A stretch of 64,000 nt of DNA from Actinomycetota bacterium (GCA_009379915.1 WHSV01000002.1:1-64000), one strand, 5' to 3'; shown: positions 45,504 through 54,162, numbered from the stretch's first letter. Made by a program: numbers and translations. The notes: generated by a model from the letters alone, not told the origin.

Positions 45504-46583
45504 ATGGAAGAGTCCGAGGTCACGACCGTAATCACCGGGGGGCGCGCTCTCGTCGGTCCCAATCTCGAGCCCGAGGACGAGGCCACAGTCGTGATCGGAG
45601 ACGAGGTCATCCTCGATGTCGGTCCGGCCTCCGATGTCGAGACACCCCCCGGCGCTATGCATGTCGACGCGACGGGCTTCACGATGCTGCCTGGGTTCAT
45701 CGACTCTCACGTCCACATTGGTCTCGCCGACCCCATCGAGGTTGTCGGGGGTGGCGTGACGACCGTTCGGGATCTCGCGTGGTCTCCCAGGGAGATCTGG
45801 ACCGCGTCCACGGAGTCCGCGCGCGCGAACTACCGGGGCCCGGAGATTCTCGCTGCCGGTCAGATGATCACGGTGCCGAACGGCTACCCGCTGCGGGCAA
45901 CGTGGGCGCCCGAGCACACCGGGCGCGCCGTTCGCTCGGTGGCCGAAGCACGAGAGGCGGTGGACGAACAGGCCGATTCGGGTGCGTGCATCATCAAGGT
46001 CGCTCTGAACTCCTCGGCGGGCCCGACCCTCGGTGCAGCGACCCTCGACGCGATCGTCGAGGCAGCCCGCGCGCGCGGTCTGCGCGTGACGGGTCACGTC
46101 TACGGCCTCGACGAATTGCAGAAGGCGCTCGATGCAGGCATGGACGAGTTGGCTCACATGCTCATGAGTCCCGAATCGATCCCGGCCGCCACCGTGAAGC
46201 AGATGGTGAACCAGTCGGTGACGGTCGTGCCGACGCTGTCCTGCTTCTTCGACGGCGACCAAACGATCGCGGTAGATAACCTGCGCGCCTTCCTGGACGC
46301 CGGAGGCCGCTTCATCTACGGGACCGATCTGGGTAACGAAGGTCCCCGCCCCGGAATCGACCCCCGAGAGGTGGATGCCCTGGCGCGCGCCGGGGTCACC
46401 GCTACAGACATAGTCGCTTCCGCAACGGCCCGCGCAGCCGACTATCTCGATCTGACCGATCGCGGCGCGCTCGAACCGGGTCGCTACGCGGACGTCGCCG
46501 CCGTGCTTTGGGCGCCGGGCGGCGAGCCGATGGAGCTTACCCAGGTCGGAATGGTCTGGCGGCGCGGCCGCAGGATTCGGTAG
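45504..46583 (+). CDS. amidohydrolase-family protein (imidazolonepropionase/prolidase-like)
   Basis: This is 359 residues from ATG 45504. The small beta domain (TTVITGGRALVGPNLEPEDE) surrounds a TIM barrel with HVHIG as first metal motif (near residue 77), His in VTGHVYGLDEL, DELAHMLM as the next, and Asp in FIYGTDLGNEGPRPG. The final DRGALEPGRYADVAAVLW is typical of the imidazolonepropionase-like branch. Substrate unknown; cyclic amides or N-acyl compounds are common. A promoter must lie in the 32-bp gap shared with the GMC gene, so one or both mRNAs may be nearly leaderless. Confidence 0.88.
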   Translation: MEESEVTTVITGGRALVGPNLEPEDEATVVIGDEVILDVGPASDVETPPGAMHVDATGFTMLPGFIDSHVHIGLADPIEVVGGGVTTVRDLAWSPREIWTASTESARANYRGPEILAAGQMITVPNGYPLRATWAPEHTGRAVRSVAEAREAVDEQADSGACIIKVALNSSAGPTLGAATLDAIVEAARARGLRVTGHVYGLDELQKALDAGMDELAHMLMSPESIPAATVKQMVNQSVTVVPTLSCFFDGDQTIAVDNLRAFLDAGGRFIYGTDLGNEGPRPGIDPREVDALARAGVTATDIVASATARAADYLDLTDRGALEPGRYADVAAVLWAPGGEPMELTQVGMVWRRGRRIR

Positions 46584-46675
46584 CTCGGTGGATCGAGCTA
46601 CGTGACGGAGCGAGAACGCAGCGAGGCACAGCTTTCTCGCCGCAAAAACGGATGTGTATTTGTGGGGCGGTCCAC

Positions 46676-47155
46676 CTAGGCGGGCGTGACCTTGACGACC
46701 TCGACCTTGAGTTCGCCGGCGGGAACCTGTGCGACGACCGTGTCGCCAACCGACCGGCCGGCGAGCGCGCGACCGAGCGGAGACTCGGGAGTCAGGACGT
46801 CGTGCTCCCCGCCCTTCTCCTCCTGAAGGCCCAGTAGGTACGTCTCGACGGCATCGTCGCCCTGATAGCGAAGCGATACCAGCTTGCCGGGACCAATGAC
46901 GTCGTCGTCGCTTGTCTGGATGACCTCCGCGTTCTCGAGCATCGAGCGCAGCCTTCGAATCTCGCTCTCGTTGAAACCCTGTTGCTCGCGCGCCGCGTGA
47001 TACTCCGCGTTCTCGCTCAGATCTCCATGGGCGCGCGCGGTCGCGATCGCTTCGACGATCTCCTGGCGCTTGATGCCCTCTCTATGCGCAAGTTCCTCGG
47101 TCACTCTCTCGAGGGCCGCCTTGGTCAGTGGAACCTTCTTCTTCTCATCAGCCAT
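46676..47155 (-). CDS. greA: transcription elongation factor GreA
   Basis: This 159-residue factor rescues backtracked RNA polymerase by stimulating transcript cleavage. The N-terminal coiled coil (LTKAALERVTEELAHREGIK, ARAHGDLSENAEYHAAREQQ) carries the conserved acidic pair at its tip in GDLSEN. The C-terminal FKBP-like domain contains ESPLGRALAGRSVGDTVV. Length and layout are standard. It diverges from the SDR gene with a gap of about 48 bp. The 92 bp after its stop hold no clear feature. Confidence 0.96.
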   Translation of the reverse strand: MADEKKKVPLTKAALERVTEELAHREGIKRQEIVEAIATARAHGDLSENAEYHAAREQQGFNESEIRRLRSMLENAEVIQTSDDDVIGPGKLVSLRYQGDDAVETYLLGLQEEKGGEHDVLTPESPLGRALAGRSVGDTVVAQVPAGELKVEVVKVTPA

Positions 47156-47203
47156 CGGACAATCTTAAGGGGCGATGCGCGCTGCCCATTAGGATGCCCG
47201 CCA

Positions 47204-47982
47204 TGACCAACAGACTCGAAGGAAAAGTGTGCATCGTTACGGGGGCGGGAGGGGGCATCGGTCTCGCCATCGCCAGAGCCTTCGCCGCAGAGGGCGCTAA
47301 GGTCGTCGTCAACGACATGAACCGGGAGGCCGCCGAGGCGGCGGTGGAGGAGATCGACGCGTCCGGCGGGCAAGCCGTCGCAAACCCCGAGTCGATCGGC
47401 ACCGTCGAAGCCGCGGACGGCGTGGTCAAGAGCGCGCTCGACTCGTTCGGCCGCCTCGACGTGCTCGTGAACAATGCCGGGCTGCTGCGAGACAAGATGA
47501 CCCACATGATGACCGAGGAGGACTTCGACCTGGTCATCAAGGTTCACCTCAAGGGAACGTGGGCGTGCGGGCGTGCGGCATTACAGCACTGGAGACCGCT
47601 CGCCAAGAAGGAGGCAGAGACGGGCGCGCCCTCGCATCGCAAGATCATCAACGTGACCTCTGCCTCCGGACTCCTGGGAGCGGTCGGCCAAGCAAACTAT
47701 GCCGCAGCCAAGATGGGGATAGTCGGATTGACGAAGACGTGGGCCAAGGAAACGGGCCGGCTCAACATCAACGTCAACGCGATCGCTCCCGCCGCACTGA
47801 CGGCCATGACCGAACCGCTTGTCGAAGATCCGGAAGCCGCCAAGCCGCGCCTCGCCCGCTTCGCGCTGGGCCGCTACGGACAGCCCGAGGAGATCGCTCC
47901 CAGCTTCGTCTTTCTCGCCAGCCAGGACTCCGACTACATCACCGGACAGGTCCTATGCGTCGACGGCGGCCTGGTCATCTAG
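47204..47982 (+). CDS. short-chain dehydrogenase/reductase (FabG-like)
   Basis: This is 259 residues from ATG 47204; ATG 47195 in the same frame is an alternative. Cofactor motif VTGAGGGIGLAIARAF, NNAGLL near 90, catalytic Ser in INVTSASGLLG, Tyr and Lys in YAAAKMGIVGLTK, and C-terminal ITGQVLCVDGGLVI are all intact. The insertion KKEAETGAPSHRK before the Ser strand is seen in MaoC/steroid-type SDRs. Oxidises or reduces a hydroxy/oxo substrate, often in lipid metabolism. Confidence 0.93.
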
Positions 47983-47996
47983 CGGAAGGTGCTTGG

Positions 47997-48383
47997 ATGA
48001 AGGAAAAGCGCGTGTCCGTGCCCGAGGACTTCGTCGGTGAGAACGTCGAGGGCATCGAGGCGATCGTCATTCGAATCGGTGCCGGCGACGCTCAGTTGGT
48101 CCTGGTCGACGCCGACGGACGGTGGGACCGTTGGGTCTACCACTCGGTCGAGGAGAGTACGGCGAAGGCGAAGGAACTCGGAATCAAGGTCCTTCACGAG
48201 GGGGAGTTCCCGGAGAAGACCCGGGTGCGCATGAACGCGTACCAGAAGCCCAAGGAGGAATACGCCTCGGCCGGCTACCCCGAACAGGGTCGAGTCGGAC
48301 CCGTCATCCCCTACCCGGAGAACCGTCGTCGTCCTCCACCCGATGCTTTGGTTGAGCGATCCGAGGAGGAGAGGTCTCACTAG
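47997..48383 (+). CDS. hypothetical protein
   Basis: This is a 128-residue protein 14 nt after the SDR stop. The first 80 residues look like a small alpha/beta domain (IEAIVIRIGAGDAQLVLVDA, RWDRWVYHSVEESTAKAKEL); the tail is Pro- and charge-rich. No family recognised. Its 3' end overlaps the end of the convergent fxsA gene by 80 nt, so the tails of both proteins are encoded by opposite strands of the same DNA. Likely co-transcribed with the SDR. Confidence 0.65.
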   Translation: MKEKRVSVPEDFVGENVEGIEAIVIRIGAGDAQLVLVDADGRWDRWVYHSVEESTAKAKELGIKVLHEGEFPEKTRVRMNAYQKPKEEYASAGYPEQGRVGPVIPYPENRRRPPPDALVERSEEERSH

Positions 48384-48861
48384 GGCCGGGACTCGTTTTG
48401 TCCTGCGGTCCGGCCGAGCCGCGTTCGCTCTGCGGACCGCGCCTCTCCCGCACGACCCTGGCCGTGTAGACCCCGCCCGCCGTTGCCGGGTGGCGCCTCG
48501 CGAGCCTGGCGAAGACCACCGTCGTGAAGAACCGTTTCAACGGAGCGCGCGTGAACGGGAAGATGAGAACCAATCCGACGATGTCGGTGAGGAATCCCGG
48601 TGTTAGCAACAGCGCTCCGCCGAGCAGGATGAGAAACCCGTCGGTCAACTCCTTGCTCGGGATACCGCCTCTCGCCAGGACGTCGCGCGCCTTGAAGTAC
48701 GTCGCTGCCCCCTCTCTTCTGAGCAGGACGGTGCCCAGCAGGGACACTCCGATCAGCAGCAACAGGGTCAGAGGAATCCCGATGAGGTCGCCGACCTGGA
48801 CGATGACGTACAACTCGGCGATCGGGATCGCAAGCAGCAAGATGAGAAGAAGTGCGCCCAT
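48304..48861 (-). CDS. fxsA: FxsA-family membrane protein
   Basis: This is 185 residues from ATG 48861. The cytoplasmic membrane protein family begins LLILLLAIPIAELYVIVQVG with spans near 1-20, 25-45 and 75-100. Family hallmarks: LRREGAATYFKARDVLARGG, ILLGGALLLTPGFLTDIVGL and PFTRAPLKRFF. FxsA is named for overcoming phage F exclusion of T7 but its normal role is unclear. The C-terminal 60 residues are basic and low-complexity. The gene overlaps the hypothetical gene on the other strand and diverges from the rhodanese-like gene. Confidence 0.9.
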   Translation of the reverse strand: MGALLLILLLAIPIAELYVIVQVGDLIGIPLTLLLLIGVSLLGTVLLRREGAATYFKARDVLARGGIPSKELTDGFLILLGGALLLTPGFLTDIVGLVLIFPFTRAPLKRFFTTVVFARLARRHPATAGGVYTARVVRERRGPQSERGSAGPQDKTSPGPSETSPPRIAQPKHRVEDDDGSPGRG

Positions 48862-48930
48862 GTTCCCCAGTATTGGCCCTTGCCATCGATACAGGTGCGA
48901 CGACGACGAATCGTCTGGTATGAGTGAGCC

Positions 48931-49497
48931 ATGCTGACCAAGCCTTCCGCCCGGATCTTGTCCTTTGAGGAAGCGGCAGCGGCGGTCGAACGGGGGGCGG
49001 CTTTCGTCGACCTCCGCCCCATAGAGTCGTACCTCGAGGTCCACATTCCGGGTTCGCTGGCGCTCCTCTACGAATTCGGACCGGGCATGGCCTCGAGGGC
49101 AAGGGACTGCCTGCCGCTGAGTCTTCCCCTCGTGCTTCTCGATCTGGGACACGGCGAACCCGCTCACGCGGCGGGATCGTTGAGGGGCAAGGGGTTCACC
49201 GTCCTCGGTCGGGTGACCGACGGCGTCAACGAGTGGGCGGCGGCCGGAGGATCACCCGTGTCGACCGAGATCGTGACCCAACCTCAGGGCCGCGTTCTGG
49301 ACGTCGGCGATCCGGGGGCCAAACCGGGCGAGGACGCGACGCGCATACCCGTCGATCGGCTGTGGGCTCGGGCCTCCGAGCTGGTCGACGACGAGGCGAT
49401 CACGGTGGCGAGCGGCTACGGCGTGCGCGCGGCTCTGGCGGTGGGGATCCTCGAGCGCTTCGGTCACGAAGAGGTGGCGGTCTGGCAATCGGGTTAG
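48931..49497 (+). CDS. double rhodanese-like domain protein without catalytic cysteines
   Basis: This is a 188-residue protein with two rhodanese folds: residues 10-100 (FEEAAAAVERGAAFVDLRPI, HIPGSLALLYE) and 110-188 (VDRLWARASELVDDEAITVA). The first active-site loop has no Cys. In the second, the loop reads ASGYGVRAA where C-x4-R is expected. Thiosulfate sulfurtransferase activity is therefore unlikely; a binding or regulatory role is possible. The stop codon TAG overlaps the TAA of the convergent metallopeptidase gene. Confidence 0.8.
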   Translation: MLTKPSARILSFEEAAAAVERGAAFVDLRPIESYLEVHIPGSLALLYEFGPGMASRARDCLPLSLPLVLLDLGHGEPAHAAGSLRGKGFTVLGRVTDGVNEWAAAGGSPVSTEIVTQPQGRVLDVGDPGAKPGEDATRIPVDRLWARASELVDDEAITVASGYGVRAALAVGILERFGHEEVAVWQSG

Positions 49498-50036
49498 CTC
49501 CCCTCCTCCATTCCTTTCGCGATCAGGAACCCGCGCGCCCGCTCGGTAAGCGGATAGCGGTTCACGAGTTCCCAGAAACGCTCGGAGTGATCGGCCACGA
49601 CCAGGTGCGCCAGCTCGTGCACGATGACGTAGTCGCGCACCCACGTCGGGTAGTCGGCGATGGCCAGCGATAGCCGGATCTGCGACTCCGATGGGGAGCA
49701 GTATCCCCAGCGGGACTTCTGCGTCTCGATCCACGCAATGTCTTCAACCCGAACGTCCTCGAGGTAGAGCTTCGCCAGCTCGCGCGCCCGCGCCGCCAGG
49801 GCGCCATCGGTGTTGAGGCGGTCCCGCCTCTTGCGCTGGGACAACCGGAGGGCCATCTTGCTGACCCACTCCTGCTCCTCGGCGCGGCTGAAGCGGGCCG
49901 GTATGGACACCACGAGAGCGTCGCCGACGATCTCAGCCGAGATGGTCTTCTTCCGACGAGTGCTGCGCCGGACCTCGATGCGGCTGAACTCCCCCTCCAC
50001 CCCGGGGGCATCGAAGGGCAGACGATTGCTGGGCAC
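49494..50036 (-). CDS. YgjP-like (DUF45/M48-type) metallopeptidase
   Basis: This is a 180-residue protein. The zinc motif VIVHELAHLVVADHSERFW has HExxH and the third His of the family. Other landmarks: the N-terminal VRRSTRRKKTISAEIVGD, IETQKSRWGYCSPSESQIRL and SLAIADYPTWVRDY. YgjP-like enzymes are soluble proteases of uncertain target. It is a monocistronic unit; the 321-bp region upstream holds the candidate small RNA and a terminator on the other strand. Confidence 0.92.
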   Translation of the reverse strand: MPSNRLPFDAPGVEGEFSRIEVRRSTRRKKTISAEIVGDALVVSIPARFSRAEEQEWVSKMALRLSQRKRRDRLNTDGALAARARELAKLYLEDVRVEDIAWIETQKSRWGYCSPSESQIRLSLAIADYPTWVRDYVIVHELAHLVVADHSERFWELVNRYPLTERARGFLIAKGMEEGS

Positions 50037-50261
50037 GTTCCGTTTCCCTCACGTTCCGGCACCGTTCGGGTGCCTCCACTCACGCCGGCGCCGGGCGCCG
50101 CCGTCGGGTAATGCCCGCGATCGTCGAGACGATCGCTCCCCCGCGCATCCTATGACCCCTCACGAGGGCCCCCTGGTTTGTGCCTGAGACACAACGAAAG
50201 ATTCTCTATCTGTGCCTCACTGCGCCTTGCACATCCATGTGAAACGAATCACAATGTGGGC

Positions 50262-50345
50262 AGACAACAAATAAGTCCCCCCAATCGGGACCACTGAGCC
50301 CCCTCCGTTTCCGCCCATCCCCCCGACGGAGGGGGCTCCTTTTTT
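50262..50345 (+). ncRNA. candidate small RNA with C-rich loops
   Basis: No gene fits the 321-bp gap 50037-50357, but a plus-strand transcript can be built. TTGCAC (50227-50232) and CACAAT (50250-50255) are spaced 17 bp like a promoter. The next ~85 nt contain hairpin GTCCC/GGGAC (50275-50291, loop CCCAATC) and end in a strong intrinsic terminator. Both loops are C-rich, a feature of small RNAs that mask Shine-Dalgarno sequences. The alternative is that the terminator only stops read-through from the rhodanese gene. Confidence 0.4.
50297..50345 (+). terminator. strong intrinsic terminator
   Basis: A perfect 12-bp GC-rich stem, AGCCCCCTCCGT (50297-50308) with ACGGAGGGGGCT (50326-50337), encloses a 17-nt C-rich loop and is followed two bases later by six T residues on the plus strand. 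The minus strand has no T run after the stem, so it works in plus orientation. Confidence 0.88.
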
Positions 50346-50357
50346 CTCCGCCCCGCG

Positions 50358-52190
50358 TTACTCCTCCGCCTCCACCACTATCTTCAGCATCTCCTCGACC
50401 GCGTCCTGGAGCTCTGCCTCGATGCGCTGGTCGGCCAACCACTCGAGGACGTCCCTCGGGTTGCGGATGACGTACGTGACCTTGCCCTTGCCGTAGCTCA
50501 CGACTCCGCGAAGCCCACGGACGCGCAGCAGGTGCCAGAGCGTCGACCCTTCGCGCACGATCGCCTTCAGGCTGGGACCCTTCCCCCGCAGAGCAATCGA
50601 GAGAACCGCATCCTCGCCGATCCGCCAGAAGCCGGGGAGAAGTCTCGTGCCCGTGGCGATGCGACGGCCCGAGTCCCAGGCCTCCTGGTCACCCTCCTCG
50701 AGACACGGAAGCCGGGCTCCCCTCAGGAAGCTATGGGCCATGGCGAGGGGTTCGGGACTTTCGAGGATTCCCGCATGGCGGTTGAGTCCGCCTAACAGCT
50801 TGTCCGGGTTTCCGTCTGCGGCTCGGTTTGCCTCGCCCGGCCAGCGGGCGTGATCGGCCGGCACCACGAGGTCATAGCGGTCCTGGAGCGCGAGCACCCG
50901 CGTGCCATAAGCGACGTCGTCGGTGGCGAGATTGGTGAGGAACTCCGAGCCCGGCCTCATCTGTTCGATAGAGCGCGCGTAGGGGTCGGGCACAACCTTG
51001 CTCGCTTCTCGTGTTGCGAACGACATCACGGCGTCGGCAATCGGCGCAGCCGGAACGATGAAACTGAGCCCTTCAGGAATGTGCCACGGATCCCGGCCCT
51101 CGTGAGCGCGCTTCAGTCCGTCCAGCGCGAGCTTGCCGCTCCACGAATCCGCCACATCTTCGGACGCGTCGGCCAGGGGTGCTCCCTGATGCGGGGCCGA
51201 GAAGGTAACGAGGTGCTCGACGCGTGGACCACGCGAGTTCAATCTTCCGCCCACCGTCTCGAGATAGTAGCGAGCGACGAGGCCGCCTTGTGAATGAGCG
51301 AGGATGTCTATCCCGGTGTCCGGGAACTCGTCGGCTACTCGTTGAAGCAGAAGGTCCAGCCGACGGGCGGCCGAGCGCAGGTCGCCGAAGGTATCCGAGC
51401 GGTCGTAGGCGCCGGGATCATCGGAGTAGGAAAGGACGTACGACCTCTCCTCCTCGTACCCGAGCCGAGGCGCTAGTTCGCCCAGGCTTCCGGGTGCATC
51501 GTGAGTCCAGTCTTCGTTGATGCCACCGATCGAGATCGCGACGTTGTCGTTGGGGGCACCCTGGTGCTCGGGGGAACGAAGCAGGTCGCGCGGTGTGCAT
51601 CCGATTGTGTCGAGTCCCTCTAGTTCGTGGCCCACTCCGAACTCGAGTAGACCGGCGGCCACAGATCCCTCGTCCTCGGTGACCGGAATGAGATGGATGG
51701 CGTCGCCGGTATCGATCGGACCCAGGTAGTCGTGCGGGTCGACGTAGATGTCGTCGAGCTTCACGCCGAAATGAAAGCGGTCATCCGTCTCGCCGAGCCA
51801 GTGACCTTGGTCGATGGTTTCTCCACGCACGACGTACAGCTCGCGCATCCCCGTGTAGGTCGTTTCGAGACCACTACCGTGGTCCAACGTGACCGCGACG
51901 GTGCCCGCCACGGGCCCGGCGAAGGTCACCGTTCCGCTTCCCGCGGCGCGCACCGGGGCACCTGCCACCACTGCGTAGTCCAACCCTCGGTTCCCCGGAC
52001 CGAACTGACCCTTCGGTAGATCGAAGCCGCGGGCTACCGCTGCGTCCACCGGCGGAATCAGCCGCGGTTGCTGGGCGTTTGCGATCGCCGGCAACGACAT
52101 GCACACGAGAAAGACCACAACCGCGACCGCCGTCACGGCGTACGAACCCCGTGGCCGGCGATTCGATTCGAGAGGCTTCAACAGGCCCAT
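50358..52190 (-). CDS. secreted protein: degenerate M23-like domain fused to a lipase-type alpha/beta hydrolase
   Basis: This is a 610-residue protein with a signal peptide or N-terminal anchor (about 16-39, ending near ANAQ). Residues 45-155 follow the LytM/M23 peptidase fold (GSGTVTFAGPVAGTVAVTLDHGSG), but the zinc His in HRGxD is Asn 67 (NRGLDYA), and the HxH motif reads RFH (138-140), so it is probably inactive. Residues 215-500 are a PGAP1/lipase-like hydrolase with nucleophile Ser 300 in ILAHSQGGLVARYYL and FSAPHQGAPLAD. The C-terminal 100 residues are helical. It could bind cell wall through the dead M23 domain and cleave esters; this is inference. Confidence 0.85.
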   Translation of the reverse strand: MGLLKPLESNRRPRGSYAVTAVAVVVFLVCMSLPAIANAQQPRLIPPVDAAVARGFDLPKGQFGPGNRGLDYAVVAGAPVRAAGSGTVTFAGPVAGTVAVTLDHGSGLETTYTGMRELYVVRGETIDQGHWLGETDDRFHFGVKLDDIYVDPHDYLGPIDTGDAIHLIPVTEDEGSVAAGLLEFGVGHELEGLDTIGCTPRDLLRSPEHQGAPNDNVAISIGGINEDWTHDAPGSLGELAPRLGYEEERSYVLSYSDDPGAYDRSDTFGDLRSAARRLDLLLQRVADEFPDTGIDILAHSQGGLVARYYLETVGGRLNSRGPRVEHLVTFSAPHQGAPLADASEDVADSWSGKLALDGLKRAHEGRDPWHIPEGLSFIVPAAPIADAVMSFATREASKVVPDPYARSIEQMRPGSEFLTNLATDDVAYGTRVLALQDRYDLVVPADHARWPGEANRAADGNPDKLLGGLNRHAGILESPEPLAMAHSFLRGARLPCLEEGDQEAWDSGRRIATGTRLLPGFWRIGEDAVLSIALRGKGPSLKAIVREGSTLWHLLRVRGLRGVVSYGKGKVTYVIRNPRDVLEWLADQRIEAELQDAVEEMLKIVVEAEE

Positions 52191-52251
52191 TCAGTGCAGC
52201 CTGTGGTCTATCGAGGCGACGCGCTGTGACCCACGTCACACCCGGCGAACT

Positions 52252-53217
52252 TCAGGGACTGATTCTCGTTCCCGTCTCGCCGTCGAGAGCCTCTACGCAC
52301 CTGTCGATCGACGTGATGACTCCGGTTCCTCCCGTGGCCTCCACGAAGCGGCACAGGGCCTCGACCTTCGGGCCCATGCTTCCCGCAGGGAACTCTCCTC
52401 GATCTCGTAGCTCTCTCGCCTCTGCGATGGTCAGGTGGTCCAGCGGGCGCTCGTGAGGACCTCCGTAGTCGAGGCTCACCTTTTCCACATCGGTCAGAAT
52501 GAGCAGCGCGTCGGCCTTGAGGTCGGCGGCGAGGAGAGCGCTCGCCAAGTCCTTGTCGACCACGGCGGAAACACCCGAGAGCCAGCCTCGCTCGTCCTGG
52601 ACGACGGGAACACCTCCTCCTCCCGCCGCAACGACGATCACGCCCTCGGCCACCATCGCCCGTACGGCCGACGCCTCTACGATCTCCGTCGGGTTTGGGG
52701 AAGCGACAACCCGGCGCCAGCCACCACGGGCGTTGTCCTCTTTGAGCTTCCATCCGAGCCGGCGGTACTCGTTCACCTTGTCCGGTGAGATCATCTCGCC
52801 CACCGGTTTGGACGGTTCGCCGAAGGCCGGGTCCTGCGCGTCCACGATCACCTGAGTCACGAGTGACGTGACGACGGCGGGAAGCCCGGCCTCGTGAAAC
52901 GCGTTCGAGAGGCTCTGCTGGAGCATGTAGCCCATGCCGCCCTGGGTGTCGGCCACACAGACGTCGAGCGGCAGATAGGGAAGCCCTCCCCGCTCGACGC
53001 CCAACTCGCTGCGTAGGAGGTGGTTCCCGACCTGGGGGCCGTTGCCGTGAGTGACGACGAGTCTGCGCCCGGCGGCGGCGAAAGCAACCAGATGCTTGGC
53101 GGTCTCGGTCGTGCGCTCGAAGTCGGCCGCGACCGAGTCGTCGCCGCCGGGCCGCTGCATCGCGTTGCCCCCGAGCGCCACGACGGCCAGAGGTGGTTCG
53201 AGCTGGTCCTCTTTCAC
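52252..53217 (-). CDS. arcC: carbamate kinase
   Basis: This 321-residue amino-acid kinase-fold enzyme interconverts carbamoyl phosphate + ADP and carbamate + ATP. Motifs: VVALGGNAMQRPG, VVTHGNGPQVGNHLLRSE, DVCVADTQGGMGYMLQQSL, VIVVAAGGGGVPVV, VVDKDLASALLA and the C-terminal GSMGPKVEALCRFVEATGG. Usual length and fully intact. No arginine deiminase or ornithine carbamoyltransferase genes are adjacent, so it may serve another carbamoyl-phosphate pathway such as purine, allantoin or cyanate breakdown. It ends 14 bp from the left edge of its own intergenic region and follows the S55-like gene. Confidence 0.95.
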   Translation of the reverse strand: MKEDQLEPPLAVVALGGNAMQRPGGDDSVAADFERTTETAKHLVAFAAAGRRLVVTHGNGPQVGNHLLRSELGVERGGLPYLPLDVCVADTQGGMGYMLQQSLSNAFHEAGLPAVVTSLVTQVIVDAQDPAFGEPSKPVGEMISPDKVNEYRRLGWKLKEDNARGGWRRVVASPNPTEIVEASAVRAMVAEGVIVVAAGGGGVPVVQDERGWLSGVSAVVDKDLASALLAADLKADALLILTDVEKVSLDYGGPHERPLDHLTIAEARELRDRGEFPAGSMGPKVEALCRFVEATGGTGVITSIDRCVEALDGETGTRISP

Positions 53218-53245
53218 TCCCCGATGCTACGTCGAGGAGCCTGGT

Positions 53246-54005
53246 TCAGCGCTTCGTCGATCTCAGCGAGAGGAAGCGGAAGCCGGCGACGACCCCGTCC
53301 AGGCGCGCCGTGTCCGTCCGTTGCTTCTTGGAGCGCGGGATGCTCAGCGTCGCGGACAGGTCGTTGCCCTTCGGCGCCTTCTCGAGAGTTTCGATCAGGT
53401 CCTCGAAGCTGTCGACCTTTCCGGTCCTGGACGAGCAGGGGCCGAACTCCTCGAAGCAGGCAAAGGATCCCCCCGACGAACCTCCCTGTGCGCTCCAAGG
53501 TGCCCGACAGCGGTACCACACCTGCCGGCTCCGGGTCTGGCCTGCTGGGTAGTCGAGTAGCTGGTCGAGGTCCTGGGCCGGAGTCAGCCCGCCGATGCTC
53601 GACGGCCCCCCGGACAAGCCGAAGGCGACGGCCCCCAGGACGGCCGGCATCGTCGTAAACGGGCGAGCCCGACATCCCGAACCAGATGCCGCCGGCTCGG
53701 TCGATCGCCGGGCTGGAGGTATCGACCACGATCATGTCGCGACCCGGCGCCACGCCGTTGTCCGGCACTCCGAGGACGTCGACGTCGAACGGCTCGGGGT
53801 CGGTGCCCTGGGAGACCGTGAAACCGGTCCCCGTGATTCCCTCGTCGATCTCTTCTTGTGTGGGTGTGGGCCTGATCTGAGGACAGTCCACGGGGGCCGA
53901 TACCTGGGCCGCCACGGGTGCTGCCACCACTGTTGTTGCCGCCAGCACCACGGCCGGCACCGCAACGCACACCCGGACCATGAACGCACGCCCCAAGATC
54001 TTCAT
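53246..54005 (-). pseudogene. SpoIVB-like S55 peptidase-domain protein with a frameshift
   Basis: The start ATG 54005 opens a signal peptide (MKILGRAFMVRVCVAVPAVV) and a domain typical of S55-like secreted proteins: GTGFTVSQGTDPEPFDVDVL, then FGMSGSPVYDDAGRP with the nucleophile Ser. At about 53648 the frame must shift by one base (an extra C in CGTCCTGGGG) to continue as LGAVAFGLSGGPSSIGG and TPAQDLDQLL to the stop at 53246. Without the shift the reading frame runs into arginine-rich nonsense. Either a real lesion or a sequencing error. The joined product would be about 253 residues, shorter than most family members. Confidence 0.8.
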
Positions 54006-54065
54006 CTCTCGATCCCCTCTGCTTTTCTGCGGGAAGGGCCCGCCGTACCCTTCAGGCATCGTGAA

Positions 54066-54080
54066 CTAGGCAAGCCTTAG
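54066..54080. promoter_or_regulatory. possible DtxR/IdeR-type iron box
   Basis: CTAGGCAAGCCTTAG is an imperfect palindrome in the divergent gap between the S55-like gene and the isocitrate dehydrogenase-like gene. By eye it agrees with about 12 of 15 central positions of the actinobacterial IdeR/DtxR consensus. Iron control of a TCA-cycle enzyme would be reasonable but is unproven. Confidence 0.35.
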
Positions 54081-54162
54081 ACGTCCTGGGATTCGGAAAA
54101 GTGCCTCGATTGAGACCGGCCTCGGCGGAGTGCGTGAACGTTCGCCCATAGACTCGCGACCC

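Noticed and set aside
46584-46675. Possible terminator or repeat after the amidohydrolase
   Set aside because: The stretch has no convincing stem with a T run and no second copy was noticed.
50206-50442. Minus-strand ORF ending in a zinc-ribbon-like CPHCDSFHMDVQGAVRHR
   Set aside because: No plausible start, it overlaps the end of the M23/lipase gene and the terminator, and its first half is simple GC-rich shadow sequence.
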